Source: Lentisphaerae bacterium ADurb.Bin082
GTDB taxonomy: Bacteria; Verrucomicrobiota; Lentisphaeria; Oligosphaerales; Oligosphaeraceae
Assembly: GCA_002070945.1 (NCBI GenBank)
Contig: MWEG01000101.1
Location: 1 to 51,825, forward strand
Length of the DNA: 51,825 nucleotides
Direction of reading: 5' to 3'
In this document: in pieces, positions 35,277 to 45,174 of the stretch
Numbering within the stretch: position 1 is the stretch's first letter
How the letters are laid out: each line of letters opens with the position of its first letter
The notes under the pieces: model-generated
Databases searched by the model: none
What the model saw: only the letters and a program-made list of their open reading frames with translations
Told to the model about the DNA's origin: nothing
Position numbers and translations under genes: made by a program

Positions 35277-36044
35277 TCATTCCCAGATATAATTGCTGGA
35301 CGAGAGGCGTCTGATGACGCATTCGGGAGTTTTCTGGAGGATGGGCAGGATAGTTTGGCGGAGGATTTCGGCGTTGCAGAGTCGGGAAATGCCGTTGCCG
35401 ACGAGTCCGAATTGCAGTCCGCCAGCTTGGGCGACCAGGTGTTCCATGTCGACATAGTAGTCTTTTTTAGGGGCATGCCAGTGATGTTCGATGGCATGCC
35501 ATTGGCCCTGGGCGTCGCAGACGTGCAGCGTGGTCGTCTCTTCGGTGTGGAGTCCAGGGACGCGGGCTTCGATTTCGAGGGCGTGGATGCAGGTGTTGCA
35601 GGTGAAATTGGTGCCCAGGAAGAGGATGTGCCCGCGGTTGCGCATCAGTTTGCCGTAGGGGCTGTCTGGCGACCAGGGCGTCCTGGCTTCCAGGTGGCCG
35701 GAGGTGAAGAATTCGGCTTTCGGTCCCATGGCGACGATGGAGTGGACTGGATGCAGGCTGCGGATAGCCCCCGGCCGCCGCCGGAAGATATTGCCGAGAG
35801 TTCCGACCGTGGACGGCGTTTCCTGGACGTGAAACACCGGCTGGTCTCGGTTGACGTTGCCGGAGACGGTGGACATCATCAGGGTGCCCCCTGGGCCGAG
35901 GATGCGGAGCAGGCAGTCGATAATGGCATCGGCGCCGCCTTCGACTGGGCCGACCCGGCGCAGGGAGGAGTGGACGAGCAGATTCATGCCGGCCTGGAGG
36001 CCGAGCTGGCGTAAATGGGATTCGATCAGGATAATGTCGTGCAT
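35277..36044 (-). CDS. AAC(3)-family N-acetyltransferase
   Basis: 255 residues of the aminoglycoside 3-N-acetyltransferase / YokD-like fold. Visible landmarks: LLVHSSLRRVGPVEGGADAIIDCL, GPGGTLMMST, the SLHPVHSIVAMGP segment and TPWSPDSPYGKLM with the following LFLGTNFTCNTCIHALE. These match the family's CoA-binding and catalytic regions. Resistance activity is uncertain: many chromosomal members act on other amines. Sits between cutC and pdhA in a tight same-strand run. Confidence 0.85.
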   Translation of the reverse strand: MHDIILIESHLRQLGLQAGMNLLVHSSLRRVGPVEGGADAIIDCLLRILGPGGTLMMSTVSGNVNRDQPVFHVQETPSTVGTLGNIFRRRPGAIRSLHPVHSIVAMGPKAEFFTSGHLEARTPWSPDSPYGKLMRNRGHILFLGTNFTCNTCIHALEIEARVPGLHTEETTTLHVCDAQGQWHAIEHHWHAPKKDYYVDMEHLVAQAGGLQFGLVGNGISRLCNAEILRQTILPILQKTPECVIRRLSSSNYIWE

Positions 36045-36113
36045 AGTGATCTTGGCGCTTGGAAATGTGAATGAAATGGATTGGCGGACGGGCGTCCTGC
36101 CGATGCGGCGTGA

Positions 36114-36890
36114 TTATTCGCATTGGTCGAACAGGTCGCGCAGTTCGCGGACGGCCTGTTCTTCCAAAAATTCGATAGTTGGGAGGGTTTTTTGCAGGTA
36201 GTCTTGTTCATCGGCCTTGGCACCGTAGGCGAATTTCATGGCGGACGGGCGTTTGCGGTAGCCGTTGATGATATGGTATTCGGTGGCGCCGGTGGCTTGA
36301 ATCAGCCAGGGCAGGTCAGGGGTTTTGAACTGTCCTCCCACCGCGATGACGATTTTGAGGCGTCCAGCGGCCTGTTCGATCAGTTTCGGGATTTGGTTGT
36401 CGCTCCAGCGTCCGTAGGGCGGCGGGCCGCCGGTAAAGACGTAGTGGACGCCTAAGTCAGCCGCCTGCTCAAGGGTTCGTTCTGGGGAGCGGACGCTTTC
36501 GAAGGCGCGGTGGAGGGTGATTTTTCGGCCTGGGCAGCGTTTGATCAGTTCCCGCATGCGCGGCAGGTCGAGTTCGCCGTCCTGGGTGATGACGCCGAAG
36601 ATGAATCCATCGGCGCCGGCCTCGAACATGATTTCGGTGTCTCTGAGCATGATGTCGAAATCATAGTCAGAGTAGAGGAAGTCGCCGGCTCTCGGGCGGA
36701 TCATGACGAACAGCCCGAGGTTGCTGCCGAGTTCTTTTCGGGTGGCGATGGCGGCCTGGACCAGGCCCAGGCTGGGGGTGAGAGCGCCCTCGGCTGGGCT
36801 GACGTAGAGTTCGACGCGGTCGGCGCCGCCCTTCCATGCGGCAATAGTGTCTTCGACCGTGCGAGCGCCGACTTCAAGCTTGTATTTCAT
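36114..36890 (-). CDS. cutC: CutC-family protein (copper homeostasis, TIM barrel)
   Basis: 258 residues with the CutC signatures GADRVELYVSPAEGALTPSLG, VMIRPRAGDFLYSD, GADGFIFGVITQDGELD and KITLHRAFESV. The E. coli protein was linked to copper tolerance, but that role is disputed; treat the function as uncertain. The gene starts only 21 nt after the terminator at 36912-36945, so any separate promoter must overlap it or lie within the hydrolase gene. Confidence 0.93.
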   Translation of the reverse strand: MKYKLEVGARTVEDTIAAWKGGADRVELYVSPAEGALTPSLGLVQAAIATRKELGSNLGLFVMIRPRAGDFLYSDYDFDIMLRDTEIMFEAGADGFIFGVITQDGELDLPRMRELIKRCPGRKITLHRAFESVRSPERTLEQAADLGVHYVFTGGPPPYGRWSDNQIPKLIEQAAGRLKIVIAVGGQFKTPDLPWLIQATGATEYHIINGYRKRPSAMKFAYGAKADEQDYLQKTLPTIEFLEEQAVRELRDLFDQCE

Positions 36891-36911
36891 GATCCGTGCT
36901 CTTCCTGCTGG

Positions 36912-36945
36912 AAAAAGGCCGGGCGAAACGGACTGTCTGCCCGGC
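36912..36945 (-). terminator. Intrinsic terminator between the GHL6 hydrolase and cutC
   Basis: Minus strand: 7-bp stem GCCGGGC/GCCCGGC with a 14-nt loop, then CTTTTT. It follows the stop at 36987 by 42 nt. Confidence 0.8.
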
Positions 36946-36986
36946 GTTGATGAAAAGCTGGCTGGTTGTCACTGCTGCGGCAGGCG

Positions 36987-38975
36987 TCATTCCTCGAAGA
37001 CGATGACTGCCCAGCCTTTGATTTTCGGCACCGTCACTACGAAGTAGTCGCCCTCTTCGGTGAACGGCAGTTTTTCCTTGGACGGCGCCAGGTAGACGCT
37101 CTTGACGTTGCGGTTGTCCTTGCGCAGCATGATCTTCTGGTTTTCGACCAGGATGGGCTCTTCGATCATGTTGCAGGCTGCGCCGCGGTGTTCTGGTACG
37201 TAGGCTAGGAAGTAGACCATGCGGCGGTTGGCCTGGCCGGTCGCAGTGACGCGGGCAAAGGACGGGGCACCGGGAGCTTGCAGCAATGGCTTGGGCAGCA
37301 AGCGGTTAAGCAGGCTGGCGACGATCTGGCGCATGGGGACGGGGGCGCAATTGCGGTAGGTGGTGAAGACTGGATGGGAGATGTAGCCCACCTGCTCGGT
37401 CGTGGTGACCGCTGGCCGGCCGGTATCCTTGTCCGGCGGCAGATAGACAAAGCCGTGTTCGCCGTTCCAGTGTCGGTTGTAGTACGGTGCGACGATGGTT
37501 CCGAGCACGTCGGCGCCGGGCTTGGCAGCGACTTCGACGCCCTGGTCATAGAAGGTCATCGGCATGTCCGGGAAGCCGGGGCCGAGTTCAGGTTTGGCCG
37601 CGAGGAAGGCCGGGTTGAAGTCATCATCCTGGAGATAGTCAACGCCCCATTCCGGGAAGACGAACGCTTTCTTGTCCACGTCCAGTCCGGACCAGGCCGA
37701 GGCGATGATGCGGCCGCCTTTCTTCAAGTGCTTGGCCACCCGCTTTTTGACTTCACCGTCGAGCAGGACGTGATCGGGCAGGACGAGAACGTCGTACTTG
37801 TCCCAGGAGGCGGACAGCGAGGGAATGTCAAACTGCTGCTTCAGTTCGCAGAGCATCCTGGTTGCAGCCTCAATAGCCTGGTAGTTTTTCGTGTAGATTT
37901 CACGCTCGGCTGGGGCCATGCGGTCATAGCCGGGGTAGGGATAGAGCATGGGGATGGCGATTTCGGTGAGGGGCTTGGCGTCTTCCAGCCAGGGGTCGAG
38001 CTTCTGCAGGCGGTTATAGATGCGGGTATCAAGTTCGGCGACCGCCTGGTTGATGTCGCCGCGGGGATGGAAGTGGTCGCCGATGGTGGTGCCCAGGCCA
38101 TTGGCGATGCCGTAAATGCAGTCGTATTCGAGGCTGGGTTCGGTGCGGATGCCGCCAAAGTCGCCCCAGGATTTGTGGAAGCGGCCAGTCATATTGAGGA
38201 CGGGCTTGCCAAGGGTCCGCAGGTACCTGGCGCCGACTTGCAGGCATTCGTAGCCCCAGCCGCCGGTCGGCAGGCATTCGAACTCCAGGTAGGTGCCCAG
38301 TTCCTTCTGGGCCTCGTAGCCGACGCCGTTGAAATAGAGCCAGGCATCCGGCTTGACGTTGCGGGCGGCCGCCGAGACGCGGCGCGCCATCTCGACGATT
38401 TTGCGGTGGTTGAAGTCGTGCAGCTGCTTTGGGTCATTCCAGTCAATGCCTTGCTTGCGCATGGCCTCGATGCACTCGACGCCAAAGCAGGGCTGGGTGT
38501 GCATGCAGTCGAGGAAGAGTCCGTCGACATTGCATTTTTTGATGACTTCAGCGCACATGGCAACGGCGTGGTCGCCATAGCCGGTGTGGTAGCACATTTG
38601 GCGGAAGAAGCTGCTGAGTGGGTTGGACAGGTCGCAGGACTGGCCAGTAGAGCGCATGACCAGCCATTCGCGGTTCCGGAGGCCTTCCTCATGGCTGAGG
38701 CCGAGGTTGATGTAGGCGGAGATTTTGATGCTGCGGCGGTGGCAGGCCCTGGTCAGCTCGCCAAGCAGGTCGTAGGTCAGGGCAGGATGGCGGGTGCCGA
38801 TTTCAGTGTTGTAGTAGGCTGTGCCGAGATTGCAGCGGGCCGGGAAGACGACGTACTTGACGCCAGCCTTGACGAATCGGTCAGTGATGGCTTCCATGTC
38901 AAAGCCCTTGCCCACATCGGGATTGGCCGGCATGGTGTGGAAGTCAAAGAAAAGGCACCATTTAGGGACGGTCAT
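36987..38975 (-). CDS. GHL6-type glycoside hydrolase with beta-galactosidase-like C-terminal half
   Basis: 662 residues; AGGAG 8 nt before the ATG. The N-terminal half is a TIM barrel of the GHL6 (hypothetical glycosyl hydrolase 6, PF14871) type: FDFHTMPANPDVGKGFDMEAI, GVKYVVFPARCNLGTAYYNTE, TRHPALTYDLLGEL and NVDGLFLDCMH. Past residue 400 it resembles the GH42 trimerisation domain (DVLVLPDHVLLDGEVKKRVAKHLKKGGRIIAS) and ends in a beta-sandwich. Likely releases a sugar from plant or host glycans; the substrate (fucose or galactose links are both plausible) is not read from sequence. No signal peptide is seen. Confidence 0.75.
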   Translation of the reverse strand: MTVPKWCLFFDFHTMPANPDVGKGFDMEAITDRFVKAGVKYVVFPARCNLGTAYYNTEIGTRHPALTYDLLGELTRACHRRSIKISAYINLGLSHEEGLRNREWLVMRSTGQSCDLSNPLSSFFRQMCYHTGYGDHAVAMCAEVIKKCNVDGLFLDCMHTQPCFGVECIEAMRKQGIDWNDPKQLHDFNHRKIVEMARRVSAAARNVKPDAWLYFNGVGYEAQKELGTYLEFECLPTGGWGYECLQVGARYLRTLGKPVLNMTGRFHKSWGDFGGIRTEPSLEYDCIYGIANGLGTTIGDHFHPRGDINQAVAELDTRIYNRLQKLDPWLEDAKPLTEIAIPMLYPYPGYDRMAPAEREIYTKNYQAIEAATRMLCELKQQFDIPSLSASWDKYDVLVLPDHVLLDGEVKKRVAKHLKKGGRIIASAWSGLDVDKKAFVFPEWGVDYLQDDDFNPAFLAAKPELGPGFPDMPMTFYDQGVEVAAKPGADVLGTIVAPYYNRHWNGEHGFVYLPPDKDTGRPAVTTTEQVGYISHPVFTTYRNCAPVPMRQIVASLLNRLLPKPLLQAPGAPSFARVTATGQANRRMVYFLAYVPEHRGAACNMIEEPILVENQKIMLRKDNRNVKSVYLAPSKEKLPFTEEGDYFVVTVPKIKGWAVIVFEE

Positions 38976-39037
38976 GGCATTGGCTCCTGGCTTGGGGCGT
39001 AGTTATTGTATTATGGACCGAGGTTGGCAGGTTGCGG

Positions 39038-39571
39038 TCAGTGCTTGTTAGTGTCAGGCGTCTTGATCACGATGACCGGGCATTCGGCCTGGTCGAGGAC
39101 AAGTTGTCGTTCGACGCTGGAGCTGTCCTTGAGGGTAGAGCCTTCGTGCCACCCGCCGATGACGATGGTGTCGACCTTGAGGTCGCGGGCGGTTTGCAGG
39201 ATGGTCTGGTGCAGACGGCCTTTGCAGAGGATAGTTTCGATCTCAATGCCGTGCGCTTCTCCCTGGCTGCGGACTCGGGCGAGGGTGTTGCGGCCCTTTT
39301 TCTCCAGGTCTTGTTCGAAGTCTTCGCGTTCGTCCTTGACTAGGATGCGCATTTGCAGCAGGTAGTCCATGATCGCAGTGTCGATGACAAAGGCGGCGAT
39401 CAGTTCGCAGTAGAGGCGAGTAGCCAGGGCAATGGCGTAGTCGACGGCGTCAAGCGCTGGCCGAGAGCCATCGACCACGACTAACATCCTCCGGACAGAC
39501 GGTAGCGGCGGCTTGTCGGGCGCGGGATTCCGCGACTCTGACTCTTGGGGTTTTTTACTAAAAAAGCGCAT
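39038..39571 (-). CDS. Universal stress protein (UspA family)
   Basis: 177 residues; a 28-residue charged N-terminal extension precedes a normal UspA fold starting MLVVVDGSRPALDAVDYA and ending in VIGGWHEGSTLKDSSSVERQLV ... CPVIVIK. The nucleotide-loop serine stretch SSSVERQ stands in place of the common GSV. GGAGA lies just upstream of the ATG. It is a single gene between the GHL6 hydrolase and the V-ATPase operon; the 200-nt gap above it contains the possible operon terminator. Confidence 0.9.
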   Translation of the reverse strand: MRFFSKKPQESESRNPAPDKPPLPSVRRMLVVVDGSRPALDAVDYAIALATRLYCELIAAFVIDTAIMDYLLQMRILVKDEREDFEQDLEKKGRNTLARVRSQGEAHGIEIETILCKGRLHQTILQTARDLKVDTIVIGGWHEGSTLKDSSSVERQLVLDQAECPVIVIKTPDTNKH

Positions 39572-39657
39572 GATGTTCTCCGGTTAGCTGAGCGCCGGGA
39601 GTTTGGACGGCAACGCACGATAGTTCGTCTTGAAAACTGTAAAGTAAGCGTCAGGCG

Positions 39658-39677
39658 AAAAAGCGCAAGTTGGCGCT
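39658..39677 (-). terminator. Candidate terminator of the V-ATPase operon
   Basis: Minus strand: short 5-bp stem AGCGC/GCGCT with a 6-nt loop, followed by TTTTT, about 95 nt after the subunit D stop. The stem is short, so the call is tentative. Nothing else is recognised in 39572-39771. Confidence 0.35.
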
Positions 39678-39771
39678 GGGAAAGTTTTTCTCTCGGCTAG
39701 TTGTCGGATAGATGCTTGTTTTTGATTCAAGGAGGATGGGCACGCGGTGGCAGAGGAGTTTTGGCAAGGCG

Positions 39772-40461
39772 TCACAAAGTGCCGGCTTGCGGGAGGCCGG
39801 CGCCCGGCGTTTCAACGGCATCGTCGGACGGCTCCTCGTCGGCCTTGGCGAGTTTTTTCTTGACCATTTTCATTGTGAAGAAGGAATCGAGTTCTTTGCT
39901 TTCAAGGGCTTCGGCGATGTAGCGTAGGGTGTCTTTGTAGTTGGGGATGAAGATTTGCTCCAGGGCGTTGACTCGGCGTTGGGTTTTCTTCAGTTCACGG
40001 GCGAGGAGCCAGACTGAGGACTCCAGTTCAGCGAGCCTGCCGGCGGTTTCCAGCAGATCGAGGAAGTCGACCATGGTCTGGTCTACGAGCGAATCGGTGC
40101 TGGCAAAGCCGAATTGGGATTGGAATTGGCCTTGTCGTATGGTGATGGTTGGGATTCTGACTCCGGCGGTGATGCGGGTGCTGGTTTTGATTTGGTGGTC
40201 GTAGTGGATGCCGCCGGCGATGTTGCGCAAGTGGTGATAGCCATTGTAGGCGAGGGCCTGGCGGAGGGTGGCGTAGGCTTTTTGGCGGCGAACCGCGAGT
40301 TCGGCCTGAACCTGCTTGACCCGGTCGAGCAGGCGCATCAGCTCCATGACCAGAATTTCGCGCTTTTGCTCCAGGAGGGTGAAGCCTCCCGTGGCAATCT
40401 GCAAGCTCCGCTTCAGGATGAGCTGGTTGCTTTTAGTTGGGGCGACGTTCAGTCGGCTCAT
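39772..40461 (-). CDS. ntpD: V-type ATP synthase subunit D
   Basis: Central rotor shaft, 229 residues; opens [45 protein letters not shown], a long coiled coil, and closes with a second helix ([27 protein letters not shown]) as in other V-type D subunits. Its ATG overlaps the stop of subunit B by 4 nt. The last 20 residues ([15 protein letters not shown]) are acidic and variable. Confidence 0.96.
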   Translation of the reverse strand: MSRLNVAPTKSNQLILKRSLQIATGGFTLLEQKREILVMELMRLLDRVKQVQAELAVRRQKAYATLRQALAYNGYHHLRNIAGGIHYDHQIKTSTRITAGVRIPTITIRQGQFQSQFGFASTDSLVDQTMVDFLDLLETAGRLAELESSVWLLARELKKTQRRVNALEQIFIPNYKDTLRYIAEALESKELDSFFTMKMVKKKLAKADEEPSDDAVETPGAGLPQAGTL

Positions 40462-41861
40462 CGCAGCATCTCCACTTGGGGCGCTTGGTCATAGTACTGC
40501 TTCAATTCTTCCTCGCTGACCCGGAGAAGCTCTGACCGCGGGAGAATCTTGAGCACGTCCCAGCCCAGTTCAAGGGTCTGTTCGATGGTGCGGTTCTCAA
40601 ATTCGCCTTGGCCGATGACGCGGCTTTCGAATTCAAGCCCGAATTGGATGTAGAGCTTGTCAACCGGGCTGAGTTCTTCTTCGCCGATGACGGAGGCCAG
40701 GGAGCGGATGTCTTTGACCTTGGAGTAGGCGGCAAAGAGTTGCGAGGCCACGCGGGGGTGGTCGGCGCGGGTGCGGTCTTTGCCGATGCCGTCCTTCATC
40801 AGGCGCGACAGCGATGGCAGGCCGGCCACTGGCGGGTAGATGCCGCGCTGGAACATGTCGCGCTCGAGTACGATTTGGCCTTCAGTGATATAGCCGGTCA
40901 AATCGGGGATTGGGTGTGAGATGTCATCGCTCGGCATAGTCAGAATCGGCATTTGGGTGATGCTGCCCGAGCTTTCCCGCAGGCGGCCGGCGCGTTCATA
41001 GATGGAGGCCAGGTCGCTGTAGAGATAGCCGGGATAGCCTTTGCGGCTCGGGATTTCGCCGCGCGCCGTTGAAATCTCACGCAGGGCTTCGCAGTAGTTG
41101 GACATGTCGGTGATGAGTACTAGGACGTGCATGCCTTCCGTGAAGGCCAAGTGTTCGGCCAGGGTGAGGGCGGACCTGGGGGTGATCAGGCGTTCGACCG
41201 AGGGATCGTCTGCCAAGCTGAGGAACATGGCCACGTTGTTGAGTACGCCGCTAGTCTGGAATGACTCGATGAAGAAGTGGGCGACGTCGTACTTGACGCC
41301 CATGGCGGCGAAGACGATGGCGAAGTCGACGTCCTCGTTAAGGAGCCGGGCCTGGCGTGCGATCTGGGCGGCGATGCGGTTGTGGGGCAGCCCGTTGCCA
41401 GAGAAGATGGGCAGTTTCTGGCCGCGGACGAGGGTGTTCATCAGGTCGATGGCGGAGATGCCGGTCTGGATGAAGTCGCGCGGATATTCGCGGGCGTAGG
41501 GGTTGACGGGCAGGCCGTTGACATCGAGATAGTCGGCATTGAGGGGCATGGGCAGGTCGTCCTTGGGGCGGCCCAGGCCGTCGAAGACTCGGCCTAACAT
41601 TTCCCGGCTGACCGGGATGCGGAGGGATTCGCCGAGGAACCGGGCCCGGGTGCCTGCTGGCGACAGGGCGTCAGTGCCGCCGAAGACCTGGACGACGGCG
41701 CTGGAGGCGGTCACGTCCAGGACCTGGCCCATGCGCTCCTCGCCGTTAGGCGCGGTGATGACGACCAGTTCGTCATAAGCGACGTTGCGGATATTGTCGA
41801 CGAACACCAGCGGCCCGTCGATGTTTTTCACGCCGCTGTATTCGAGTCCAGGCATTTTCAT
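40458..41861 (-). CDS. ntpB: V-type ATP synthase subunit B
   Basis: 467 residues, non-catalytic head subunit. N-terminal barrel with [21 protein letters not shown], the [21 protein letters not shown] region in place of a functional P-loop, and the conserved [35 protein letters not shown] segment. The pattern matches B rather than A. 4-nt overlaps with the genes on both sides suggest translational coupling. Confidence 0.97.
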   Translation of the reverse strand: MKMPGLEYSGVKNIDGPLVFVDNIRNVAYDELVVITAPNGEERMGQVLDVTASSAVVQVFGGTDALSPAGTRARFLGESLRIPVSREMLGRVFDGLGRPKDDLPMPLNADYLDVNGLPVNPYAREYPRDFIQTGISAIDLMNTLVRGQKLPIFSGNGLPHNRIAAQIARQARLLNEDVDFAIVFAAMGVKYDVAHFFIESFQTSGVLNNVAMFLSLADDPSVERLITPRSALTLAEHLAFTEGMHVLVLITDMSNYCEALREISTARGEIPSRKGYPGYLYSDLASIYERAGRLRESSGSITQMPILTMPSDDISHPIPDLTGYITEGQIVLERDMFQRGIYPPVAGLPSLSRLMKDGIGKDRTRADHPRVASQLFAAYSKVKDIRSLASVIGEEELSPVDKLYIQFGLEFESRVIGQGEFENRTIEQTLELGWDVLKILPRSELLRVSEEELKQYYDQAPQVEMLR

Positions 41862-43639
41862 TCGACGAATTTCCTTTCGAGGGCGTCAAGGCCATTGCTG
41901 AGTAGCTGCTCAAGGGCGGCCATAGCCTGGGTGTCGCCGTTTTGGATTTCGCTTTTCATGCGGAGGAACCGGTCGAGGCCGGGGAGCTTCTGGATGTCGG
42001 CAAGGGCGCCGCCTCGGTGGATGATATCGCGGCTGCGCAGGGTGAATTTCACCAGCATCGCCATCATCCAGGACTGCTTGCCGGGCGAGCAGTACATGTC
42101 GACCTCGTCAAAGGAATTTTGCTGGAGGAAGGCGTTTTTGATGATTTCTGCGATGAGCAGGGTCAGGCGCTGGCCGTCGGGAAGGGCATCCGGCCCGATG
42201 AGTTTGGCGATTTGCTGCAGGGCTGTTTCCTCCTGCAAGATTTCCATGATGACTTGTCGGTTCGTGGGCCAGTCAAGGTCTTGGTTTTTCCACCAGTCGG
42301 TGATGTCGACTAGGTATTCGCTATAGCTGTTTTTCCAGCTGATGGCTGGGTAGTGGCGGGCATTGGCGAGGTCTCTGTCCAGGGCCCAGAAGCAGCGGAT
42401 GAAGCGGCTGGTGTGCTGGGTGACTGGCTCGGAAAAGTCTCCGCCCGGGGGGGAGACGGCGCCGATGACCGAGACTGAGCCTTCCTTGCCTTCCATGGTT
42501 TCGACTTTGCCGGCGCGTTCATAGAAGCCAGCGAGGCGGGCTGGCAGGTAGGCCGGGAAGCCTTCGTCAGCCGGCATTTCCTCAAGTCGTCCTGACAATT
42601 CTCGCAGGGCTTCGGCCCAGCGCGAGGTGGAGTCAGCCATGACGGCGACGTCATAGCCCATGTCGCGATAGTATTCGGCGAGGGTGATTCCGGTGTAGAT
42701 GCTGACTTCGCGGGCTGCGACCGGCATGTTGGAGGTGTTGGCGATGAGGATGGTGCGTTCCATCAGCGACCGACCGCTGCGCGGGTCGACCAGTTCCGGG
42801 AATTCGCGGAGGACTTCGGTCATTTCATTGCCGCGTTCGCCGCAGCCGATGTAGACGATGATATGGGCGTCGGACCATTTGGCGAGAGCCTGCTGGGTCA
42901 TGGTCTTGCCAGTGCCGAATCCGCCGGGGATGGCAGCGGCGCCACCTTTGGCGATCGGGAAGAAGGCGTCGATGACGCGGAGGCCGGTCAGCAGAGGCTG
43001 TCGCAAGGAAAGGCGCTGCCGGACTGGCCGCGGCAGCCGGACTGGCCAGTGCTGGAACATGGTGAGCGGCCGTTCGCCGCCCTTGTCGAGCTTGACGATG
43101 GCAAGGTGGTGTTCGCCGGTGTAGTCGCCCTCAGGGACGATGGAGGCGATGGTGCCGCTCACATCCGGCGGGGTCAGAAGGCGGTGGTTGATGCTGAGCG
43201 TCTCCTGGACTTCGCCGAAGAGCGTGCCGCTGGTGACCCGGTCGCCGGGCTTGCACAGAGGCTGGAAGCGCCAGAGTCGGGCAACGTCAAGGGGTTCGGC
43301 TTTTTCGCCACGATTGATCATGGCTCCGCTGATGGCGGCGATGCGGTCCAGGGGTCTTTGGATGCCGTCGTAGATGGTTCCCAGCAGGCCTGGCCCAAGG
43401 CGCACGGAAAGCGGTCGCGACGTGCAGAACACCTTTTCGCCAGGGTGGAGACCGCTGGTGTTTTCGTAGACCTGGATGGTGGCGGCGCCGCGATGCACCT
43501 TGATGACTTCGCCGATCAGGCGCATGGCGCCGACTTCGACGACTTCCAGCATGCCGGCGTGTTCCATCTGGCGGGCTTCCACGATGGGGCCGTTCACCCG
43601 GATGATCTCGCCGATGTGTTCTCGATGGTCACTGGACAT
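41858..43639 (-). CDS. ntpA: V-type ATP synthase subunit A (catalytic)
   Basis: 593 residues. Catalytic P-loop GGFGTGKT at 239-246, with the following [17 protein letters not shown]; the non-homologous region typical of V-type A (about residues 120-200, [13 protein letters not shown] ... VPEGDYTG) is present. [14 protein letters not shown] and the [13 protein letters not shown] segment are intact. Hydrolyses or makes ATP against an ion gradient across the inner membrane. Confidence 0.98.
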   Translation of the reverse strand: MSSDHREHIGEIIRVNGPIVEARQMEHAGMLEVVEVGAMRLIGEVIKVHRGAATIQVYENTSGLHPGEKVFCTSRPLSVRLGPGLLGTIYDGIQRPLDRIAAISGAMINRGEKAEPLDVARLWRFQPLCKPGDRVTSGTLFGEVQETLSINHRLLTPPDVSGTIASIVPEGDYTGEHHLAIVKLDKGGERPLTMFQHWPVRLPRPVRQRLSLRQPLLTGLRVIDAFFPIAKGGAAAIPGGFGTGKTMTQQALAKWSDAHIIVYIGCGERGNEMTEVLREFPELVDPRSGRSLMERTILIANTSNMPVAAREVSIYTGITLAEYYRDMGYDVAVMADSTSRWAEALRELSGRLEEMPADEGFPAYLPARLAGFYERAGKVETMEGKEGSVSVIGAVSPPGGDFSEPVTQHTSRFIRCFWALDRDLANARHYPAISWKNSYSEYLVDITDWWKNQDLDWPTNRQVIMEILQEETALQQIAKLIGPDALPDGQRLTLLIAEIIKNAFLQQNSFDEVDMYCSPGKQSWMMAMLVKFTLRSRDIIHRGGALADIQKLPGLDRFLRMKSEIQNGDTQAMAALEQLLSNGLDALERKFVE

Positions 43640-43691
43640 GGTCTGTTGATGTCTCTGGGGTTGAAGGAGGAAGGCGCTGTCCGCCGCTAGT

Positions 43692-44306
43692 TCAGGTTGG
43701 CTTGGCGGCGAGGTCGCGCAGTTCGGTTTTCATCCAGCGCAGGCGGCTGGCGTAGGTGTTGTCAAAGCGGCGGGCCTGGTCTGCCGTCGTGCATTGCAGG
43801 CCGCCGCGGATGTCTGGATGGACCTGGACAGTGAAATCAATGGCGGCCTCTGCTCCAAACAGCTCGGCGGCGAGATTCTGGAGCCAGGCCGGGGTGACGA
43901 GCGTCGCGTCCGCCGGTGCGATTTCGACCAGGCAGGGCACCGGCCCCAGTGCTTGCAGGGCCTCGATAGCCAGGCTACGCAGGGATTGGGCGCGTTCCTC
44001 GCCCTTGGCTAGGAAAGCCTGTTCGAGGGCTTGGTCGAGGAGCTCGTCAAGGCATTTTTCCCGTGCCAGGAGCCAGTGCCGTCGCGCTTCCTGCTGGACG
44101 TCCACGAGGATGGACCTCGCCTGGGCTTCGGCCTGGAGTTCGGCTTCGCGGAGGCGTTCTTCGCGTTTGCTGGCAGCGAGGGCTTCTGCTTTTTTGCGCA
44201 TGGCTTCCGCGTCGTTCTGGGCGCGGGCGATGGTGCGCTCGGCCTTGGTCCTGGCATCCGCCAGGATTTCTGTTTCCAGTTTGTTGACTTGTGGCTCGGC
44301 AGTCAT
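43692..44306 (-). CDS. V-type ATP synthase subunit E-like peripheral stalk protein
   Basis: 204 residues: an N-terminal helix rich in Ala, Arg, Lys and Glu (about residues 15-85) that can form the stalk coiled coil, then an alpha/beta C-terminal domain. Low sequence identity is normal for subunit E; position between F and A, and length near 200, support the call. Confidence 0.85.
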   Translation of the reverse strand: MTAEPQVNKLETEILADARTKAERTIARAQNDAEAMRKKAEALAASKREERLREAELQAEAQARSILVDVQQEARRHWLLAREKCLDELLDQALEQAFLAKGEERAQSLRSLAIEALQALGPVPCLVEIAPADATLVTPAWLQNLAAELFGAEAAIDFTVQVHPDIRGGLQCTTADQARRFDNTYASRLRWMKTELRDLAAKPT

Positions 44307-44384
44307 GGTTGCTTTCTAGTCTCTGTCGCGGGTGGGCGATTCGGCGGGATTGTGGGGCGGTTCGCGGCGTCGGCCCTAGTCAGG

Positions 44385-44702
44385 TTATTCATCGCGGACG
44401 ATGCGGATGCCGACGGCCTCGTCAATGAGTTCTTGCAGGCTGCGGCGTTTGCCGCGCGGCCCCCAGATGTCCTGGACGATGGTCAGGTACGGCGGCACTG
44501 CCGCCAGGCGGTGCGCCGTCACTTCCTCTTCCAGCATGTCGGCGACCGCTTCCGTCAGCAGGAGGACGCCGGGCTTGCGGCTCGCCACGGCTTTGGTGAA
44601 CGCCTCGCGGGCGTCCTCCTCGTTGTCGACCGCGTCGCCGGTGACGCCTGCAAAGCGGTAGCCGAGGACGGTGTCCTGGTCTCCAATGATGTGATAGGCC
44701 AT
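44385..44702 (-). CDS. V-type ATP synthase subunit F
   Basis: 105 residues; Rossmann-like central-stalk subunit with MAYHIIGDQDTVLGYRFAGV, GVLLLTEAVADML and the ending SLQELIDEAVGIRI. It regulates coupling at the rotor. Gene between K and E. Confidence 0.93.
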   Translation of the reverse strand: MAYHIIGDQDTVLGYRFAGVTGDAVDNEEDAREAFTKAVASRKPGVLLLTEAVADMLEEEVTAHRLAAVPPYLTIVQDIWGPRGKRRSLQELIDEAVGIRIVRDE

Positions 44703-44727
44703 GACGGCGTCCTTTTGCCTGGTCGGT

Positions 44728-45069
44728 TTATTTGAAGACGAGGAACAGGCTGATCAGGAAGCCGAACAGGGCGATACCTTCAGCGAGTCCGACAAACGCG
44801 ATGGCTCTGCCGAGCAGTTCAGGCTTTTCAGCGGCGGCACCCATGGCGGCAGCGCCGACTTTGCCGACAGCGTAGGCCGCGGAGAGGCTGCCGACGCCCA
44901 TGATGGCGGCGATGGCGTAGTACAGCCCAACCGGCTGCTTGGCGGCTTCGGCGACGGCTTCGGCGGTAGCGGCGTCACCGCTGGCCATAGCTGCTGCGGC
45001 GACGGCCATAGCAGCGCCGAAGAGGATGATGGCGTGGTTGGTCAGACGAGGAAGGGAAGGGGTGGTCAT
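44728..45069 (-). CDS. ntpK: V-type ATP synthase subunit K (proteolipid)
   Basis: 113 residues: a first hydrophobic segment at the N-terminus (about 12-30) which may be a signal sequence or extra helix, then a hairpin of two helices (about 48-72 and 85-111). The ion-binding glutamate is E97 in FVGLAEGIALFGF. The sodium-site signature of I. tartaricus-type c-rings (Gln in helix one, Glu-Ser/Thr in helix two) is not seen, which hints at protons; this is inference. Confidence 0.93.
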   Translation of the reverse strand: MTTPSLPRLTNHAIILFGAAMAVAAAAMASGDAATAEAVAEAAKQPVGLYYAIAAIMGVGSLSAAYAVGKVGAAAMGAAAEKPELLGRAIAFVGLAEGIALFGFLISLFLVFK

Positions 45070-45174
45070 GGTTGAGACTCCTGAGGGGATTGAGGCGGGA
45101 TGGTGATTCGGGTTTGCTCCGATTAGCGTTGCTGGGGATGGCTGGATGGCGAGCCGGTCGGCTGCCGACGGGGA

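Noticed and set aside
34338..36014. 558-codon plus-strand open frame
   Set aside because: Antisense to pdhA and the AAC(3)-family gene, both of which have clear family motifs; no protein-like features on the plus strand.
37278..39002. 574-codon plus-strand open frame
   Set aside because: Antisense to the GHL6 hydrolase; shadow composition, no recognisable domain.
39584..39775. 63-codon minus-strand open frame between the UspA and V-ATPase D genes
   Set aside because: No ribosome site or family signal, and it overlaps the possible terminator.
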